Shown: piece by piece, positions 40,116 to 48,958 of the stretch
Layout: every line of letters starts with the position of its first letter
Position numbering within the stretch: the stretch's first letter is position 1
Assembly: GCA_028278245.1 (NCBI GenBank)
Contig: JANQEQ010000138.1
Location: 1 to 64,000 of the forward strand
Origin: Phycisphaerales bacterium
Lineage (GTDB): Bacteria > Planctomycetota > Phycisphaerae > Phycisphaerales > SM1A02
Direction of reading: 5' to 3'
DNA length: 64,000 nucleotides
Program-made: the position numbers and the translations under genes
Notes under the pieces: generated by a model
Database searches by the model: none
What the model was told of the DNA's origin: nothing
The model's input: the letters and a program-made list of their open reading frames with translations, nothing else

Positions 40116-40449
40116 ACGATTTCGACGACCATATCTTGATTATCGTTTCTTCTTATCCCCTTTTACAGGTAGGATTTGTACGATTCATATTGATGTTGGT
40201 TATTACGAATAATGCCGAACAATTACCTAGCGGTTGCTTTTTCAGACGTTGTATTTTTGTAAATGTATGAAAAAAACATTTATTCTTGAGATTTGTTCTA
40301 GCACTTTCCAGTTGATGGGCTATATTTTCCGGAACTCGTCCTTGGAGAGGGCGAGTTTTTATTCAAGTCCAGGGCAGGGGTCTCACAGTGAGATTTCCTG
40401 GCATGACTCAACGAGAAAGAAAGTCACAGGAAAGATTGGGAACACTCCA
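40116..40449 (+). other. 334-bp AT-rich leader with terminator-like hairpin
   Basis: No gene fits, though an in-frame extension of the next ORF reaches 40234. Contents: AT-rich stretch, inverted repeat AAATGT/ACATTT (40261-40281), and a strong hairpin AACTCGTCC (40333-40341) / GGGCGAGTT (40349-40357) with loop TTGGAGA followed by TTT. It lies about 90 bp before the PEP-CTERM gene start, so it may terminate the upstream gene or attenuate the downstream one. Confidence 0.6.
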
Positions 40450-41238
40450 ATGAAATTAAATCAGAAGGTAGCAATCGCTGTCGTTGCAGCGTTCGGCTTG
40501 TCAGGAATTACACAAGCCGGTTCTTACACGGATGTGCTCGACACGACTTTTCCCGCTGAAGAAAGCGTTCAGGACATCCTGTCCATGGTCTTTGCTGACA
40601 ATGGCTGGGGTACACCGGCTGCCAGCACTTTTCTTCCCCTCTTGGGATCGGGCGGCGTTGGTCCGCTACGTGCTGTAACCACAGGTGGTTACACGATCAC
40701 ACGCGTATTCGACGACATTGCAGGCAGTGCCAACATCAGTCTCGATGGCAGCAACTTTGCCACTGCTGACGACACGAACTGGACCGATGGAACGGTTCGA
40801 ACTTATGCCAAGGCTCATTACGCCTCATGGGATCAAACCTTCGGCTGGAAGGACAATACTGCCGGCGGTACCAGCACAGAACTCTTTGATGTACTCGGTT
40901 GGGGATATAATCCCGGTCAAACTGACTACGGCCCATTTCCAGTCATGAGCACTGACTTTGAGTGGGAACGCTCAGGCGACAAGGGGCCGACCTGGAGTTC
41001 AGATCCTGATGACAACGGTGGTGAGGACCACATGATCACCTTCTTCGTTGAAGGTCATGGGATCGATCCAACCTGGTTGGTGTTCTGGGAAGACGCACCA
41101 TACGGTGCAATCGACTTTGACTTCAACGATATGGTTGTCCAGGTTGGTGTGTTGATCGTTCCTCTGCCCCCGGCTGCAATGATGGGTATTGCTAGCCTCG
41201 GCGGTCTGGCTGTGCTCCGCCGTCGACGCATCAGGTGA
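40450..41238 (+). CDS. Secreted protein with PEP-CTERM-like sorting tail (DUF4114-like)
   Basis: 262 aa from the ATG at 40450, which begins a good signal peptide (MKLNQKVAIAVVAAFGLSG). The mature part is a predicted beta-rich domain containing GAIDFDFNDMVVQV, a DUF4114-like motif. The C-terminus is VPLPPAAMMGIASLGG then LAVLRRRRIR, a PEP-CTERM-type sorting signal: short motif, hydrophobic segment, basic end. The in-frame start at 40234 is rejected because it would bury the signal peptide. Probably a surface or matrix protein. Confidence 0.85.
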   Translation: MKLNQKVAIAVVAAFGLSGITQAGSYTDVLDTTFPAEESVQDILSMVFADNGWGTPAASTFLPLLGSGGVGPLRAVTTGGYTITRVFDDIAGSANISLDGSNFATADDTNWTDGTVRTYAKAHYASWDQTFGWKDNTAGGTSTELFDVLGWGYNPGQTDYGPFPVMSTDFEWERSGDKGPTWSSDPDDNGGEDHMITFFVEGHGIDPTWLVFWEDAPYGAIDFDFNDMVVQVGVLIVPLPPAAMMGIASLGGLAVLRRRRIR

Positions 41239-41266
41239 TAGCCTGCTGAACATTCATCAATAAGAT

Positions 41267-42487
41267 CTACGAGGAAGCCTCCAGTAACCGGGAGGCTTCC
41301 TGTACATCCTTATCGCCTCGGCCGGAGAGATTGACGATCAGAATGTCGTCCCGCCTCATCGCAGCAGCACATTTCACCGCTTCGGCTATCGCGTGAGCGG
41401 TCTCCAGAGCGGGGATGATCCCTTCAAGCTCCGCCAGCAATCTGAACGCATCGAGCGCTTCCTGATCCGTCACGCTGGTATACAGGACGCGTCCCGTATC
41501 CTTCCAGTATGAGTGTTCAGGACCGACACCGGGATAATCCAACCCGGCACTGCATGAATGGACCGGTGACGTCTGGCCGAACTCATCCTGGAGGACGTAG
41601 CTGAGCGAGCCGTGGAGCACGCCGGGTTCACCGAGACACAACGGGGCAGCATGATCGCCGATGTGAGGTGAGAGTCCACCTGCCTCCACACCCACCATTT
41701 GCACATCCGGATCGCCGATGAATGGATAGAAAAGTCCCGCAGCATTTGAGCCGCCGCCGACACAGGCGACGAGACAGTTGGGTAGACGATCAGCCATATG
41801 TAGGATCTGCTCGCGACATTCTTTTCCGATGACAGCTTGGAAATCGCGCACGATCATGGGGAAAGGGTGCGGGCCGACAACCGATCCGAGGATGTAATGG
41901 GTATCCTCGACACTGCTCATCCAATCGCGAAGAGCTTCGTTGGTTGCATCCTTCAAAGTGCGTGAGCCGCCTTCCACAACGTTCACTCTCGCTCCCATGA
42001 GTTTCATGCGAAAGACGTTGAGATTCTGACGTCGAACATCCTCTGCGCCCATGTAGATCTCACAATCAAGTCCGAAGTGTGCGCACGCAGTTGCCGTCGC
42101 CACACCATGCTGCCCCGCGCCGGTTTCTGCAATCACGCGATGCTTACCCATACGTTTGGTGAGTAGTGCTTGGCCGATTGTGTTGTTGATCTTGTGCGCC
42201 CCGGTGTGACAAAGATCTTCCCGCTTGAGATAAATGCTTGCTCCGTTATCCGGCGATTGATTCCGGACGTATTCAGTGAGGCGCGTGGCGAAAGTAAGCG
42301 GGGTCGGACGCCCTGCATATCGCTTGAGTAATTCATCGAATTCAGCCTGAAATGAAGGATCCTCAACGGCTTTTTTATATTCCTCGTCGAGCTGATCGAG
42401 GGCGGCGATCAGTGTTTCCGGAACGTAACGGCCGCCATACGGTCCAAAACGCCCGGCTGTGTCGGGAACGGGGGAATTCATGCTCAT
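41267..42487 (-). CDS. trpB: Tryptophan synthase beta subunit
   Basis: Joins indole and serine to tryptophan. 406 aa. PLP lysine K99 in HTGAHKINN, phosphate-binding [10 protein letters not shown], and [14 protein letters not shown] (here [14 protein letters not shown]) around the substrate site. No trpA is adjacent. It lies 52 bp after the PflX-like gene on the same strand, so the two may be co-transcribed though unrelated in function. Its 3' coding end forms a strong hairpin (GGAAGCCTCC / GGGAGGCTTCC) facing the convergent PEP-CTERM gene. Confidence 0.95.
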   Translation of the reverse strand: MSMNSPVPDTAGRFGPYGGRYVPETLIAALDQLDEEYKKAVEDPSFQAEFDELLKRYAGRPTPLTFATRLTEYVRNQSPDNGASIYLKREDLCHTGAHKINNTIGQALLTKRMGKHRVIAETGAGQHGVATATACAHFGLDCEIYMGAEDVRRQNLNVFRMKLMGARVNVVEGGSRTLKDATNEALRDWMSSVEDTHYILGSVVGPHPFPMIVRDFQAVIGKECREQILHMADRLPNCLVACVGGGSNAAGLFYPFIGDPDVQMVGVEAGGLSPHIGDHAAPLCLGEPGVLHGSLSYVLQDEFGQTSPVHSCSAGLDYPGVGPEHSYWKDTGRVLYTSVTDQEALDAFRLLAELEGIIPALETAHAIAEAVKCAAAMRRDDILIVNLSGRGDKDVQEASRLLEASS

Positions 42488-42539
42488 AACAACAGCATAC
42501 CGCTATCAAGTAACTCCAGCGAATGAAAGATTGATTTGA

Positions 42540-43508
42540 TCAAATGGAAAAACCAGTTCGTTGGTCGAATCGCCACAAACCGGCGCTTCGAGCCGCGTCA
42601 TATACCTGATCAACCTCATCATGAGTGGGGGGGCGGTTGATCTCAGCATATCGCGCATCACCTCTCACATCATGAGCAGGTCGATATTGAGGCATGATGT
42701 TGATGAACGTGTCCTTTGAAATCTCCGTGGCAAGCCAGTTCATGATTGCAGCACTCTGACTGACCTGATTCGGCATAACGAGGTGTCGGACGAGCAACCC
42801 ACGGCAGGCCAGTCCATCTCGCTTCATCTGGAGATCGCCGACCTGTCGATGCATCTCCCTGATCACTTCGCGCGCTCGCTGGGGATAATCCTCAGCATTG
42901 CAAAGACGTTCGGCTGTGTCGCTCTCCCAGAACTTGAAATCAGGCATGTAAATGTCGATCAGGCCATCAAGCTGACAAAGTGAAGTCAGCGAGTCATACG
43001 CACTTGTGTTGTAAACAACGGGCAGGTTCAAGCCGCGGTTGATCGCAACGGCCAGCGCTTCAACGGTTTGGGGAACCACCTGCGATGGGGTGACGAGATT
43101 GATGTTGTGACATTCAAGCTCCTGTAACTTTAGCATGACTTCGGCAATGGCTTTTGCATCAAGTTCCTGTCCTGCTGAATAGTGCGAGATATCCGAATTC
43201 TGACAAAACACGCAGCGCAGGTTGCACGATGAAAAAAAGATGGTCCCCGAACCGCGCCAACCACGAAGACAATCCTCCTCACCCAGATGGGGGAAGGCGG
43301 AAGAGACAAAAGCATGTCGACCGATGCCACAGAAATGTGAATCATCATTCAGGCGATCTGCTGCGCAATCACGAGGGCACATGCTGCAGTTGGAAAGTGC
43401 CTTCAATGCCTGCTCAACCCGCGCTGTCAGTGTGTCCCCGACTGACGATGCCAAATAGCACGGCTGGAAGTGATCAATGCGGAATGTTTCCTCGTGTGCT
43501 TCGGTCAT
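42540..43508 (-). CDS. Radical SAM protein, PflX-like
   Basis: 322 aa. Radical-SAM motif FSSCNLRCVFCQN (C-x3-C-x2-C) near residue 95. An upstream Cys cluster CSMCPRDCAADR probably binds a second cluster or zinc. This is the family of uncharacterised pyruvate-formate-lyase-activase-like proteins (PflX). Substrate unknown; no glycyl-radical enzyme gene is nearby, so an activase role is doubtful. Upstream neighbour (12 bp away, same strand) is a protein of unknown function and downstream is trpB. Confidence 0.85.
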   Translation of the reverse strand: MTEAHEETFRIDHFQPCYLASSVGDTLTARVEQALKALSNCSMCPRDCAADRLNDDSHFCGIGRHAFVSSAFPHLGEEDCLRGWRGSGTIFFSSCNLRCVFCQNSDISHYSAGQELDAKAIAEVMLKLQELECHNINLVTPSQVVPQTVEALAVAINRGLNLPVVYNTSAYDSLTSLCQLDGLIDIYMPDFKFWESDTAERLCNAEDYPQRAREVIREMHRQVGDLQMKRDGLACRGLLVRHLVMPNQVSQSAAIMNWLATEISKDTFINIMPQYRPAHDVRGDARYAEINRPPTHDEVDQVYDAARSAGLWRFDQRTGFSI

Positions 43509-43520
43509 CGACCACCAGTT

Positions 43521-44411
43521 TCAATGCCCCGTCCCCATGACGTGACGGTACATCAGTGCAGACCAGCGGGAGTAAAATGCAAAAGCCGGGTCATCCTTGT
43601 TGATCTTCATCATCGGGATCTTGATGAGCTTGTATCCCGGTGGTGGCTTCCAGAATGAGAAATAAGGATCGACGACGGCCTCGGGATTCAGATGCGCAAA
43701 GAGTTCGCACATATGGTCGATGTTGACGTTGTCGCTGTGTCCACGCTGATCCCCGAGGATGCGATAGCCGAACTTGTCACCATCAACTTGGAAAACGCGG
43801 CCATCCTTTGCGTGTATATCCAGCTTGTGAGAAATGGTCGTGATTCTATCGCTTTCTCTATATGCCACGTAATTTGCAGCCACGGTAGCGTAAACTGCGA
43901 GAGAGGCTCCATAAGCTCCGCCCATTCCCCAGCTGTAACTACTACTGAATAATGTTGGATTCGTATAACTGAGAGATGAAGGTAGAGTTTGAAATTGTGG
44001 AGGTGCGGTACTTGCATCACTCAGATGCACCCGGATGAGAAAATCAATATCCGTTGTGACGAGCGTAATGGTCGGACCACGCCAAAGATCAAAAACCACT
44101 CCTCCGGATTCCAGGCGCATGTCCTTGATTTTCAATGTTGGGCCGAGCGATTCGATATCCGCCATCGACGGGGCAAAGCCGTCACCCCCGTGAGCCTTCA
44201 GTGCCGCCAGAGCTTCTCGGGCGACAACAGCCGGCACGCGACTGATGATGCACGGGGGCGTTTTCTTCAACGCATAACGCATCGTCCTGGTGTCAAGTGA
44301 ACTCTCCCGGCCGACAATCTCTGCCGCTTCCTCAGCCGACATACCTTCCGGAAGAGAGATCAGGGATAGAAAGACCGGATCAGAACAAGATTGTCCCGCG
44401 CCACTCGCCAT
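43521..44411 (-). CDS. Unknown protein with a ribosomal L7/L12-like N-terminal segment
   Basis: 296 aa, soluble. Residues about 20-75 (AAEIVGRESSLD to LKAHGGDG, including LKKTPPCIISRVP) resemble the alpha/beta segment of the L7/L12 C-terminal domain, a pattern also seen in stand-alone bacterial proteins. The rest includes DRITTISHKLDIHAKDGRVF, a membrane-tinted but short stretch near 165-185, and an ending KPPPGYKLIKIPMMKINKDD. No function recognised. Stop lies 12 bp before the PflX-like start, so it may form an operon with it. Confidence 0.6.
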   Translation of the reverse strand: MASGAGQSCSDPVFLSLISLPEGMSAEEAAEIVGRESSLDTRTMRYALKKTPPCIISRVPAVVAREALAALKAHGGDGFAPSMADIESLGPTLKIKDMRLESGGVVFDLWRGPTITLVTTDIDFLIRVHLSDASTAPPQFQTLPSSLSYTNPTLFSSSYSWGMGGAYGASLAVYATVAANYVAYRESDRITTISHKLDIHAKDGRVFQVDGDKFGYRILGDQRGHSDNVNIDHMCELFAHLNPEAVVDPYFSFWKPPPGYKLIKIPMMKINKDDPAFAFYSRWSALMYRHVMGTGH

Positions 44412-44487
44412 GAATCAGACCCCCTTGTGTGAATACTGAAATCATCATAACAGTTCACGATTGCATTGGCATGTCAGAATCGGTGGT

Positions 44488-45294
44488 TTACGAGACGTGC
44501 CGAGGTGCATTATCGATAAGTTGTTTCATAAAAAAGTCACGTTGACGGTTTTTTGCATCGGCTGCCATTTTGCCGAAGCCTGCATGTTCATACGGCGCTC
44601 CGGTTCGGTCATATTCGATCCACTCGACGAGGTTGGGTTGCTGATATTGGCATTTGAGCTTGTCAAGAAATTCTCTTTGCCCTTCGATCGATACCCACTC
44701 ATCATGTCGGGCGTGAATTGCTTGCAGGGGAATCTCGCGCCAGTGTTCGAGGTGTGAGACAGGATCGAGCTTTTCAATTTCATGCCTGGCCTGACTTCCA
44801 AACATGGGTTGGCAGTGTTGATTCATCCAGGAACCGCTCGTTGCTTCGACCGATGCGCAGACAAACGGATGATCGCGACACATGCGGGCAAGTGTGACCA
44901 TACCACCTGCGGAAATTCCTCCGATTCCCAGATGCTGCATGGAAAAAATCTTCATCTTTGCCACGGCGTCGAGAACGGAATCCAACTCACCCAGCATCTG
45001 CGTGATCAGATCAAAGCTGCGGTTGGGTTTATGGAGTGACGGAACATACCGTTCACCGTGACCCGGCAGATCCAGCGCACAGGTGCCGATCCCAGCCCGC
45101 ATCCAGCGGAGGTATCGCCCCGGATCAATTTCCTTCTTTGCGGTCCGGCCATGCATCCACAGGACGAGTGGTACCTTTTGTCCACCTGCCCAATCCGGAT
45201 GAACAACCAGTGCAGGGGTCTTGTGCTCGCCCAGCGGAAGCCAGCGTGCGTTGGCTTTGAGAGCGGATGGCATGCGTTGGAAGCGATCGATCAT
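44488..45294 (-). CDS. Alpha/beta hydrolase (dienelactone-hydrolase/esterase-like)
   Basis: 268 aa from the ATG at 45292-45294; a longer frame to 45444 would cross the rsmD start and is rejected. Oxyanion/strand pattern VPLVLWMHGRTAKKE, a dienelactone-type DLPGHGERY, nucleophile Ser in IGGISAGGMVTL, Asp in ARHDEWVS, and His in GAPYEHAGFG near the end. Substrate unknown; may be an esterase or deacetylase. Divergent from rsmD, with 66 bp between starts. Confidence 0.82.
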   Translation of the reverse strand: MIDRFQRMPSALKANARWLPLGEHKTPALVVHPDWAGGQKVPLVLWMHGRTAKKEIDPGRYLRWMRAGIGTCALDLPGHGERYVPSLHKPNRSFDLITQMLGELDSVLDAVAKMKIFSMQHLGIGGISAGGMVTLARMCRDHPFVCASVEATSGSWMNQHCQPMFGSQARHEIEKLDPVSHLEHWREIPLQAIHARHDEWVSIEGQREFLDKLKCQYQQPNLVEWIEYDRTGAPYEHAGFGKMAADAKNRQRDFFMKQLIDNAPRHVS

Positions 45295-45360
45295 GCATAA
45301 ATCATAACTGGTTTGCGATTGGGGATTGACTCGGAACGGTCCCAGAGCGATCCTCAGGGC

Positions 45361-45954
45361 ATGCTGAAGATCATCTCTGGTGAATTTCGCTCCCGCAGGT
45401 TGCAGACGCCGCCGGACGATCAGAACACGCGGCCGTACCCCCATCGTGTTCGGGAGGCAGTGTTTAATCGTCTGCGAGAGTGGTTTGAGGGTGCCCGTGT
45501 CCTGGATCTGTTTGCGGGTGTCGGGTCGATGGGACTGGAAGCAGTGAGCCAGGGAGCGACTGAAGTGCTCATGGTGGAACAGAATCGCATGGTTTTCAGG
45601 ATTCTTCAGCAGAACATTGCGACTTTGGATTGCGCTGATCGAGCGCAGGCGATGTGTGGCGACGCCCTCTCATCAGTCTGCCTGGCTCGTGCACCAGGCC
45701 CTGTCGATATCGTATTCATAGACCCTCCCTATAAAATGATGGAGCGTGAAGAATCACGTCAACAGATCCTCACACAAATGTCGCGCTGCCGATCTGTGAT
45801 GGGACCAGAGGGATTTCTCATCCTGCGCAGTCCGTTTGGCATGAACGAAAAATCATGTGAGGTTGATGGATTGGTCGGCCCAGAGGAACATGCCTATGGA
45901 AAGGGTATGTTTGTTCTCTTTTATGAACCAGAGAAGATGGATTCAAGCGGGTGA
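45361..45954 (+). CDS. rsmD: 16S rRNA (guanine966-N2)-methyltransferase
   Basis: 197 aa from the ATG at 45361; the reading frame extends to 45313 but the family begins with LKIISGEFRSRRL. SAM-binding DLFAGVGSMGLEAVSQGA, catalytic FIDPPYKMM. An earlier RPYPHRVREAVFNRL is the family's conserved N-terminal segment. Tight with the next gene (12 bp). Confidence 0.94.
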   Translation: MLKIISGEFRSRRLQTPPDDQNTRPYPHRVREAVFNRLREWFEGARVLDLFAGVGSMGLEAVSQGATEVLMVEQNRMVFRILQQNIATLDCADRAQAMCGDALSSVCLARAPGPVDIVFIDPPYKMMEREESRQQILTQMSRCRSVMGPEGFLILRSPFGMNEKSCEVDGLVGPEEHAYGKGMFVLFYEPEKMDSSG

Positions 45955-45966
45955 TCGAGTTACAAA

Positions 45967-47232
45967 ATGACTGATCCGAGTTCGTCGACATCACGGAAAC
46001 CACAGTGTCATACGCAGCTTGAAGCAGCGACGTGGATTGTGCAATGTCTGGTCGATGAAAATCATGTTGCGTACTTTGCGGGTGGTTGTGTTCGCGATCG
46101 TCTGATGGGCATACCGGCAAAGGATTACGACATTGCCACTAGCGCCAGGCCGGATGAAATCAGGAAGATTTTCCCGCACGCTCACAGTGTCGGCGAATCG
46201 TTCGGCGTGATGCTCGTGCGAAAGTGGGGGTACACCATTGAAGTGGCAACGTTTCGTACCGATGGGATCTATTCCGATTCACGCCATCCTGACGAAATTG
46301 TTTTTACCGATGCCCAGCATGACGCTGCACGACGCGATTTCACGATTAACGGCCTGTTTGAAAATCCCCTCGATCAGACAATCATTGATTATGTGGACGG
46401 CCAGTCTGATCTGGAAGCAGGTGTAATTCGAGCAATTGGTGATCCATCTGCCCGGTTGAAGGAAGATTATCTTCGGATGTTGCGGGCGGTGCGATTTGCT
46501 GCGCGGTTCAGCTTCGCCATCGATCACGATACTGCGGAAGCAATCCGTTCAGCTGCGGGAGATCTACAGGGCATCAGCCGGGAGCGTGTGGGACAGGAAG
46601 TCAAATGGATGTTGAACGATCGCAATCGGGCAGTTGCAGCCTGGGAGTTGCAATACCTCGGACTTGATCAGTATGTGCTTGACGAACCAAATGTCATTGT
46701 CGCGCCAGTACGGTTGGGTCAGCTGCCGGACGACATTGCCTTTCCGACGGCTCTCATGGCATGGCTACTCGATCGGCATACGGACAGGAGTGAAGCGCTC
46801 ACTTCAATCGCAAGAGAGTGGAGCCGTTCACTCATCCTCTCCAACGAAGAGAAGCGGGCATGTCTGGGATGCCTGGGCGTGTATCAGGATCTCCAGGATT
46901 CCTGGACAAAGATGGGCGTGGCCCGGCAGAAACGGTTGGCGGCTGATACTGCCTTTAGGGAAGGATTAGCGTTGCTGAAAACGGAGGATCTGGATCTGTT
47001 CATCGAGATCAAACGACATATCGTGGAACTGGAAAAAACAGGCATTGCACCTGAGCCTCTGATCGACGGCGATGATTTGATCGAGGAAGGTTTCACGCCC
47101 GGCCCGGCATTCAAGCGGATCCTGGATGCTGTCTACGATGCTCAGCTCGAAGGAAGCATCAGCAACCGCAATGAGGCGATTCAGTTGGCAAATCAACTGA
47201 ATAATCAGGGTGATCTGGATTTACTGCCCTGA
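45967..47232 (+). CDS. CCA-adding/poly(A) polymerase family nucleotidyltransferase
   Basis: 421 aa class II nucleotidyltransferase. GGCVRDRLMG at about residue 39, metal-binding DYDIAT, RRDFTINGLF, and the ribose/base-binding DYVDGQSDLEAGVIR and RLKEDYLRMLRAVRFAARF. Either tRNA CCA-adding enzyme or poly(A) polymerase; the two cannot be told apart reliably by eye. It follows rsmD on the same strand. A long C-terminal helical part ends near NQGDLDLLP. Confidence 0.88.
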   Translation: MTDPSSSTSRKPQCHTQLEAATWIVQCLVDENHVAYFAGGCVRDRLMGIPAKDYDIATSARPDEIRKIFPHAHSVGESFGVMLVRKWGYTIEVATFRTDGIYSDSRHPDEIVFTDAQHDAARRDFTINGLFENPLDQTIIDYVDGQSDLEAGVIRAIGDPSARLKEDYLRMLRAVRFAARFSFAIDHDTAEAIRSAAGDLQGISRERVGQEVKWMLNDRNRAVAAWELQYLGLDQYVLDEPNVIVAPVRLGQLPDDIAFPTALMAWLLDRHTDRSEALTSIAREWSRSLILSNEEKRACLGCLGVYQDLQDSWTKMGVARQKRLAADTAFREGLALLKTEDLDLFIEIKRHIVELEKTGIAPEPLIDGDDLIEEGFTPGPAFKRILDAVYDAQLEGSISNRNEAIQLANQLNNQGDLDLLP

Positions 47233-47348
47233 AAATCTCCACCCAGACCGGTTTTATGCAGTTCGGGAACTTTTCGGCGTAACCAACGTCGAATACAGTA
47301 TCACTGGAAGCCGTTATACCTGTATAGATCCAGGTGAGACCATCCATC

Positions 47349-47369
47349 CATACCCCATCGTGGGGTATG
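47349..47369. other. Perfect 9-bp hairpin in the leader of the 47413 gene
   Basis: CATACCCCA-TCG-TGGGGTATG (47349-47369), ending 43 bp before the ATG of the next gene and 115 bp past the previous stop. No T-run. Could terminate the upstream gene or act in the leader. Confidence 0.5.
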
Positions 47370-47412
47370 TAGGAGCGACTGACACACTGGTGGATTCAAG
47401 CGAGGATAATCC

Positions 47413-48882
47413 ATGTTGACCCGAATCAGAATACTCTGGAGCTTGGCCTTCATCGCTGTCGTGGTATTGGGTTTATCGAACTCTCTGATTGTGGCGGGCG
47501 ATGACGATACCCAGGCCACCGAAGATATCCTGTATATGATCGACGGCCGCATTCTGCACGGCCAGATCATCAGTGAAGAAGATGGCATAGTGGTATTTGA
47601 ATTTATCGATCGCAACATCAATATCAAAACCACGTTGAAGATCAGGAAAAATGAGATTGAGAGAATTGATAATGATGTCCCTCTGGAAGACGCATCAGCT
47701 TCCGATGAAGAGGAAGATGAGGATGTTCCCGATGTCACTTTGAAGTCGCGTCAGGATGATCTTGATGATGAGGCAAAGAAAAGTCGCTTTGGACTCCGCC
47801 GATTCGAGTCGGACAATGAGAATGCCACTCGCTTTTATATCATTCCGATGAGCGGCCAGATGGGAACGGATGTCAATCCGGAAATCTACCAGAAAATGGA
47901 AGATGACATCCGCGCTGCGGATCCTGATTACATCATCATTGAAATGGATTGCCAGGATGTTGGATCAAGTCCGCTGGAGTTTCTCCCGGAGGCTCAGGAA
48001 GAAAACAAGGACGAGCGCGGACTCTACGCGATCAATGAATACCGTGAGATTGCCAGTTTTTTCCATACTGATCTAGAGGATATTCCTCAGGTCATGTGGA
48101 TTCAGGATTCGTTTGGATTCAGCTCGATGGTCGCCCTGTCCTGGGAGAACATGTACTTCAAACCCGAAGCTCGACTGGCGGGTCTGGGGCAGCTGAATTC
48201 AATGTTCGAAAGCTTCGGTGATGAAGATATCCAGGGGAAAATGCGCGAAGCCCACATGGCCTTGATTCGAGGATTTCTGGAACATGGCAATTATTCACCG
48301 GTACTGGCCGATGCCATGTGCCGACCGGAGTTTGCCCTCAGTGGTACCTGGAAAGGCAGACAGGTTGACTGGAGCCTGAATAACCGCGGTGAATATATCG
48401 TTGACAACAGTGATGAACACACCACGAGCTTTACCGCCAAGACGGCGGAAAATCTCTGTCTCAGCAAGGGAACCGCGGATTCGGTTGAAGATCTCGTGTT
48501 GTTGATGGGTGTGCGCGAATACACCATCGTGGGTGAGAAAGGCGAGCAGATTTTCAATAAGTACAGTGAAGACTGGCGCCGTAGTTACGAAAGATGCCTT
48601 GATTACTGGAATGAATACGGCAAGTTCAGTAATTGGGCCAGTGGAGGCGATGCACTCAAATATCTTGGTCAGGCCAAGAAGCAACTTGAGCGCATACTCG
48701 CCGCCATGAACCGATACAAAGCTGTCGAAATCAGATTTAATATGCAAGGCTTGTCGAAATTTGGCCTGGAGATCATGATTGAGCAGCTAAAGGAACAAAT
48801 CCGTGCCTTGCGCCAGGGACAGCGTGGAGGTGGCGGTGGTGGTGGAAGACCCCCGGGAGGTACTGGTTCCGGCGGCGGCTGA
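47413..48882 (+). CDS. Secreted protein, divergent ClpP/NfeD-like paralogue
   Basis: 489 aa. Signal peptide (about 1-27), a small beta domain (DGRILHGQIISEEDGIVVFE, about 45-90), an acidic linker, then a ClpP/crotonase-like segment (FYIIPMSGQMG, IIIEMDCQDVGS, VMWIQDSFGFSSMVALSWE). Compared with the next gene, the Ser-Ala-Gly that carries the nucleophile is not preserved (GFSSMVALSW), so it may be an inactive paralogue. Ends in a Gly-rich tail GQRGGGGGGGRPPGG. Exported; function unknown. Same domain order as the neighbour, so probably a partner. Confidence 0.7.
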   Translation: MLTRIRILWSLAFIAVVVLGLSNSLIVAGDDDTQATEDILYMIDGRILHGQIISEEDGIVVFEFIDRNINIKTTLKIRKNEIERIDNDVPLEDASASDEEEDEDVPDVTLKSRQDDLDDEAKKSRFGLRRFESDNENATRFYIIPMSGQMGTDVNPEIYQKMEDDIRAADPDYIIIEMDCQDVGSSPLEFLPEAQEENKDERGLYAINEYREIASFFHTDLEDIPQVMWIQDSFGFSSMVALSWENMYFKPEARLAGLGQLNSMFESFGDEDIQGKMREAHMALIRGFLEHGNYSPVLADAMCRPEFALSGTWKGRQVDWSLNNRGEYIVDNSDEHTTSFTAKTAENLCLSKGTADSVEDLVLLMGVREYTIVGEKGEQIFNKYSEDWRRSYERCLDYWNEYGKFSNWASGGDALKYLGQAKKQLERILAAMNRYKAVEIRFNMQGLSKFGLEIMIEQLKEQIRALRQGQRGGGGGGGRPPGGTGSGGG

Positions 48883-48958
48883 ATTAAATCCTCCGCTTTC
48901 TCGAGACTGCTGGATTGACTACTTATTGCTACGAATCATTGAAAAGACCTATTGATCG

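Noticed and set aside
40234-40449. In-frame N-terminal extension of the PEP-CTERM gene
   Set aside because: It would put about 70 residues before a clean signal peptide and cross a terminator-like hairpin.
45295-45444. N-terminal extension of the alpha/beta hydrolase
   Set aside because: It overlaps the rsmD start on the other strand, and the family-like part begins after the Met at 45292-45294.
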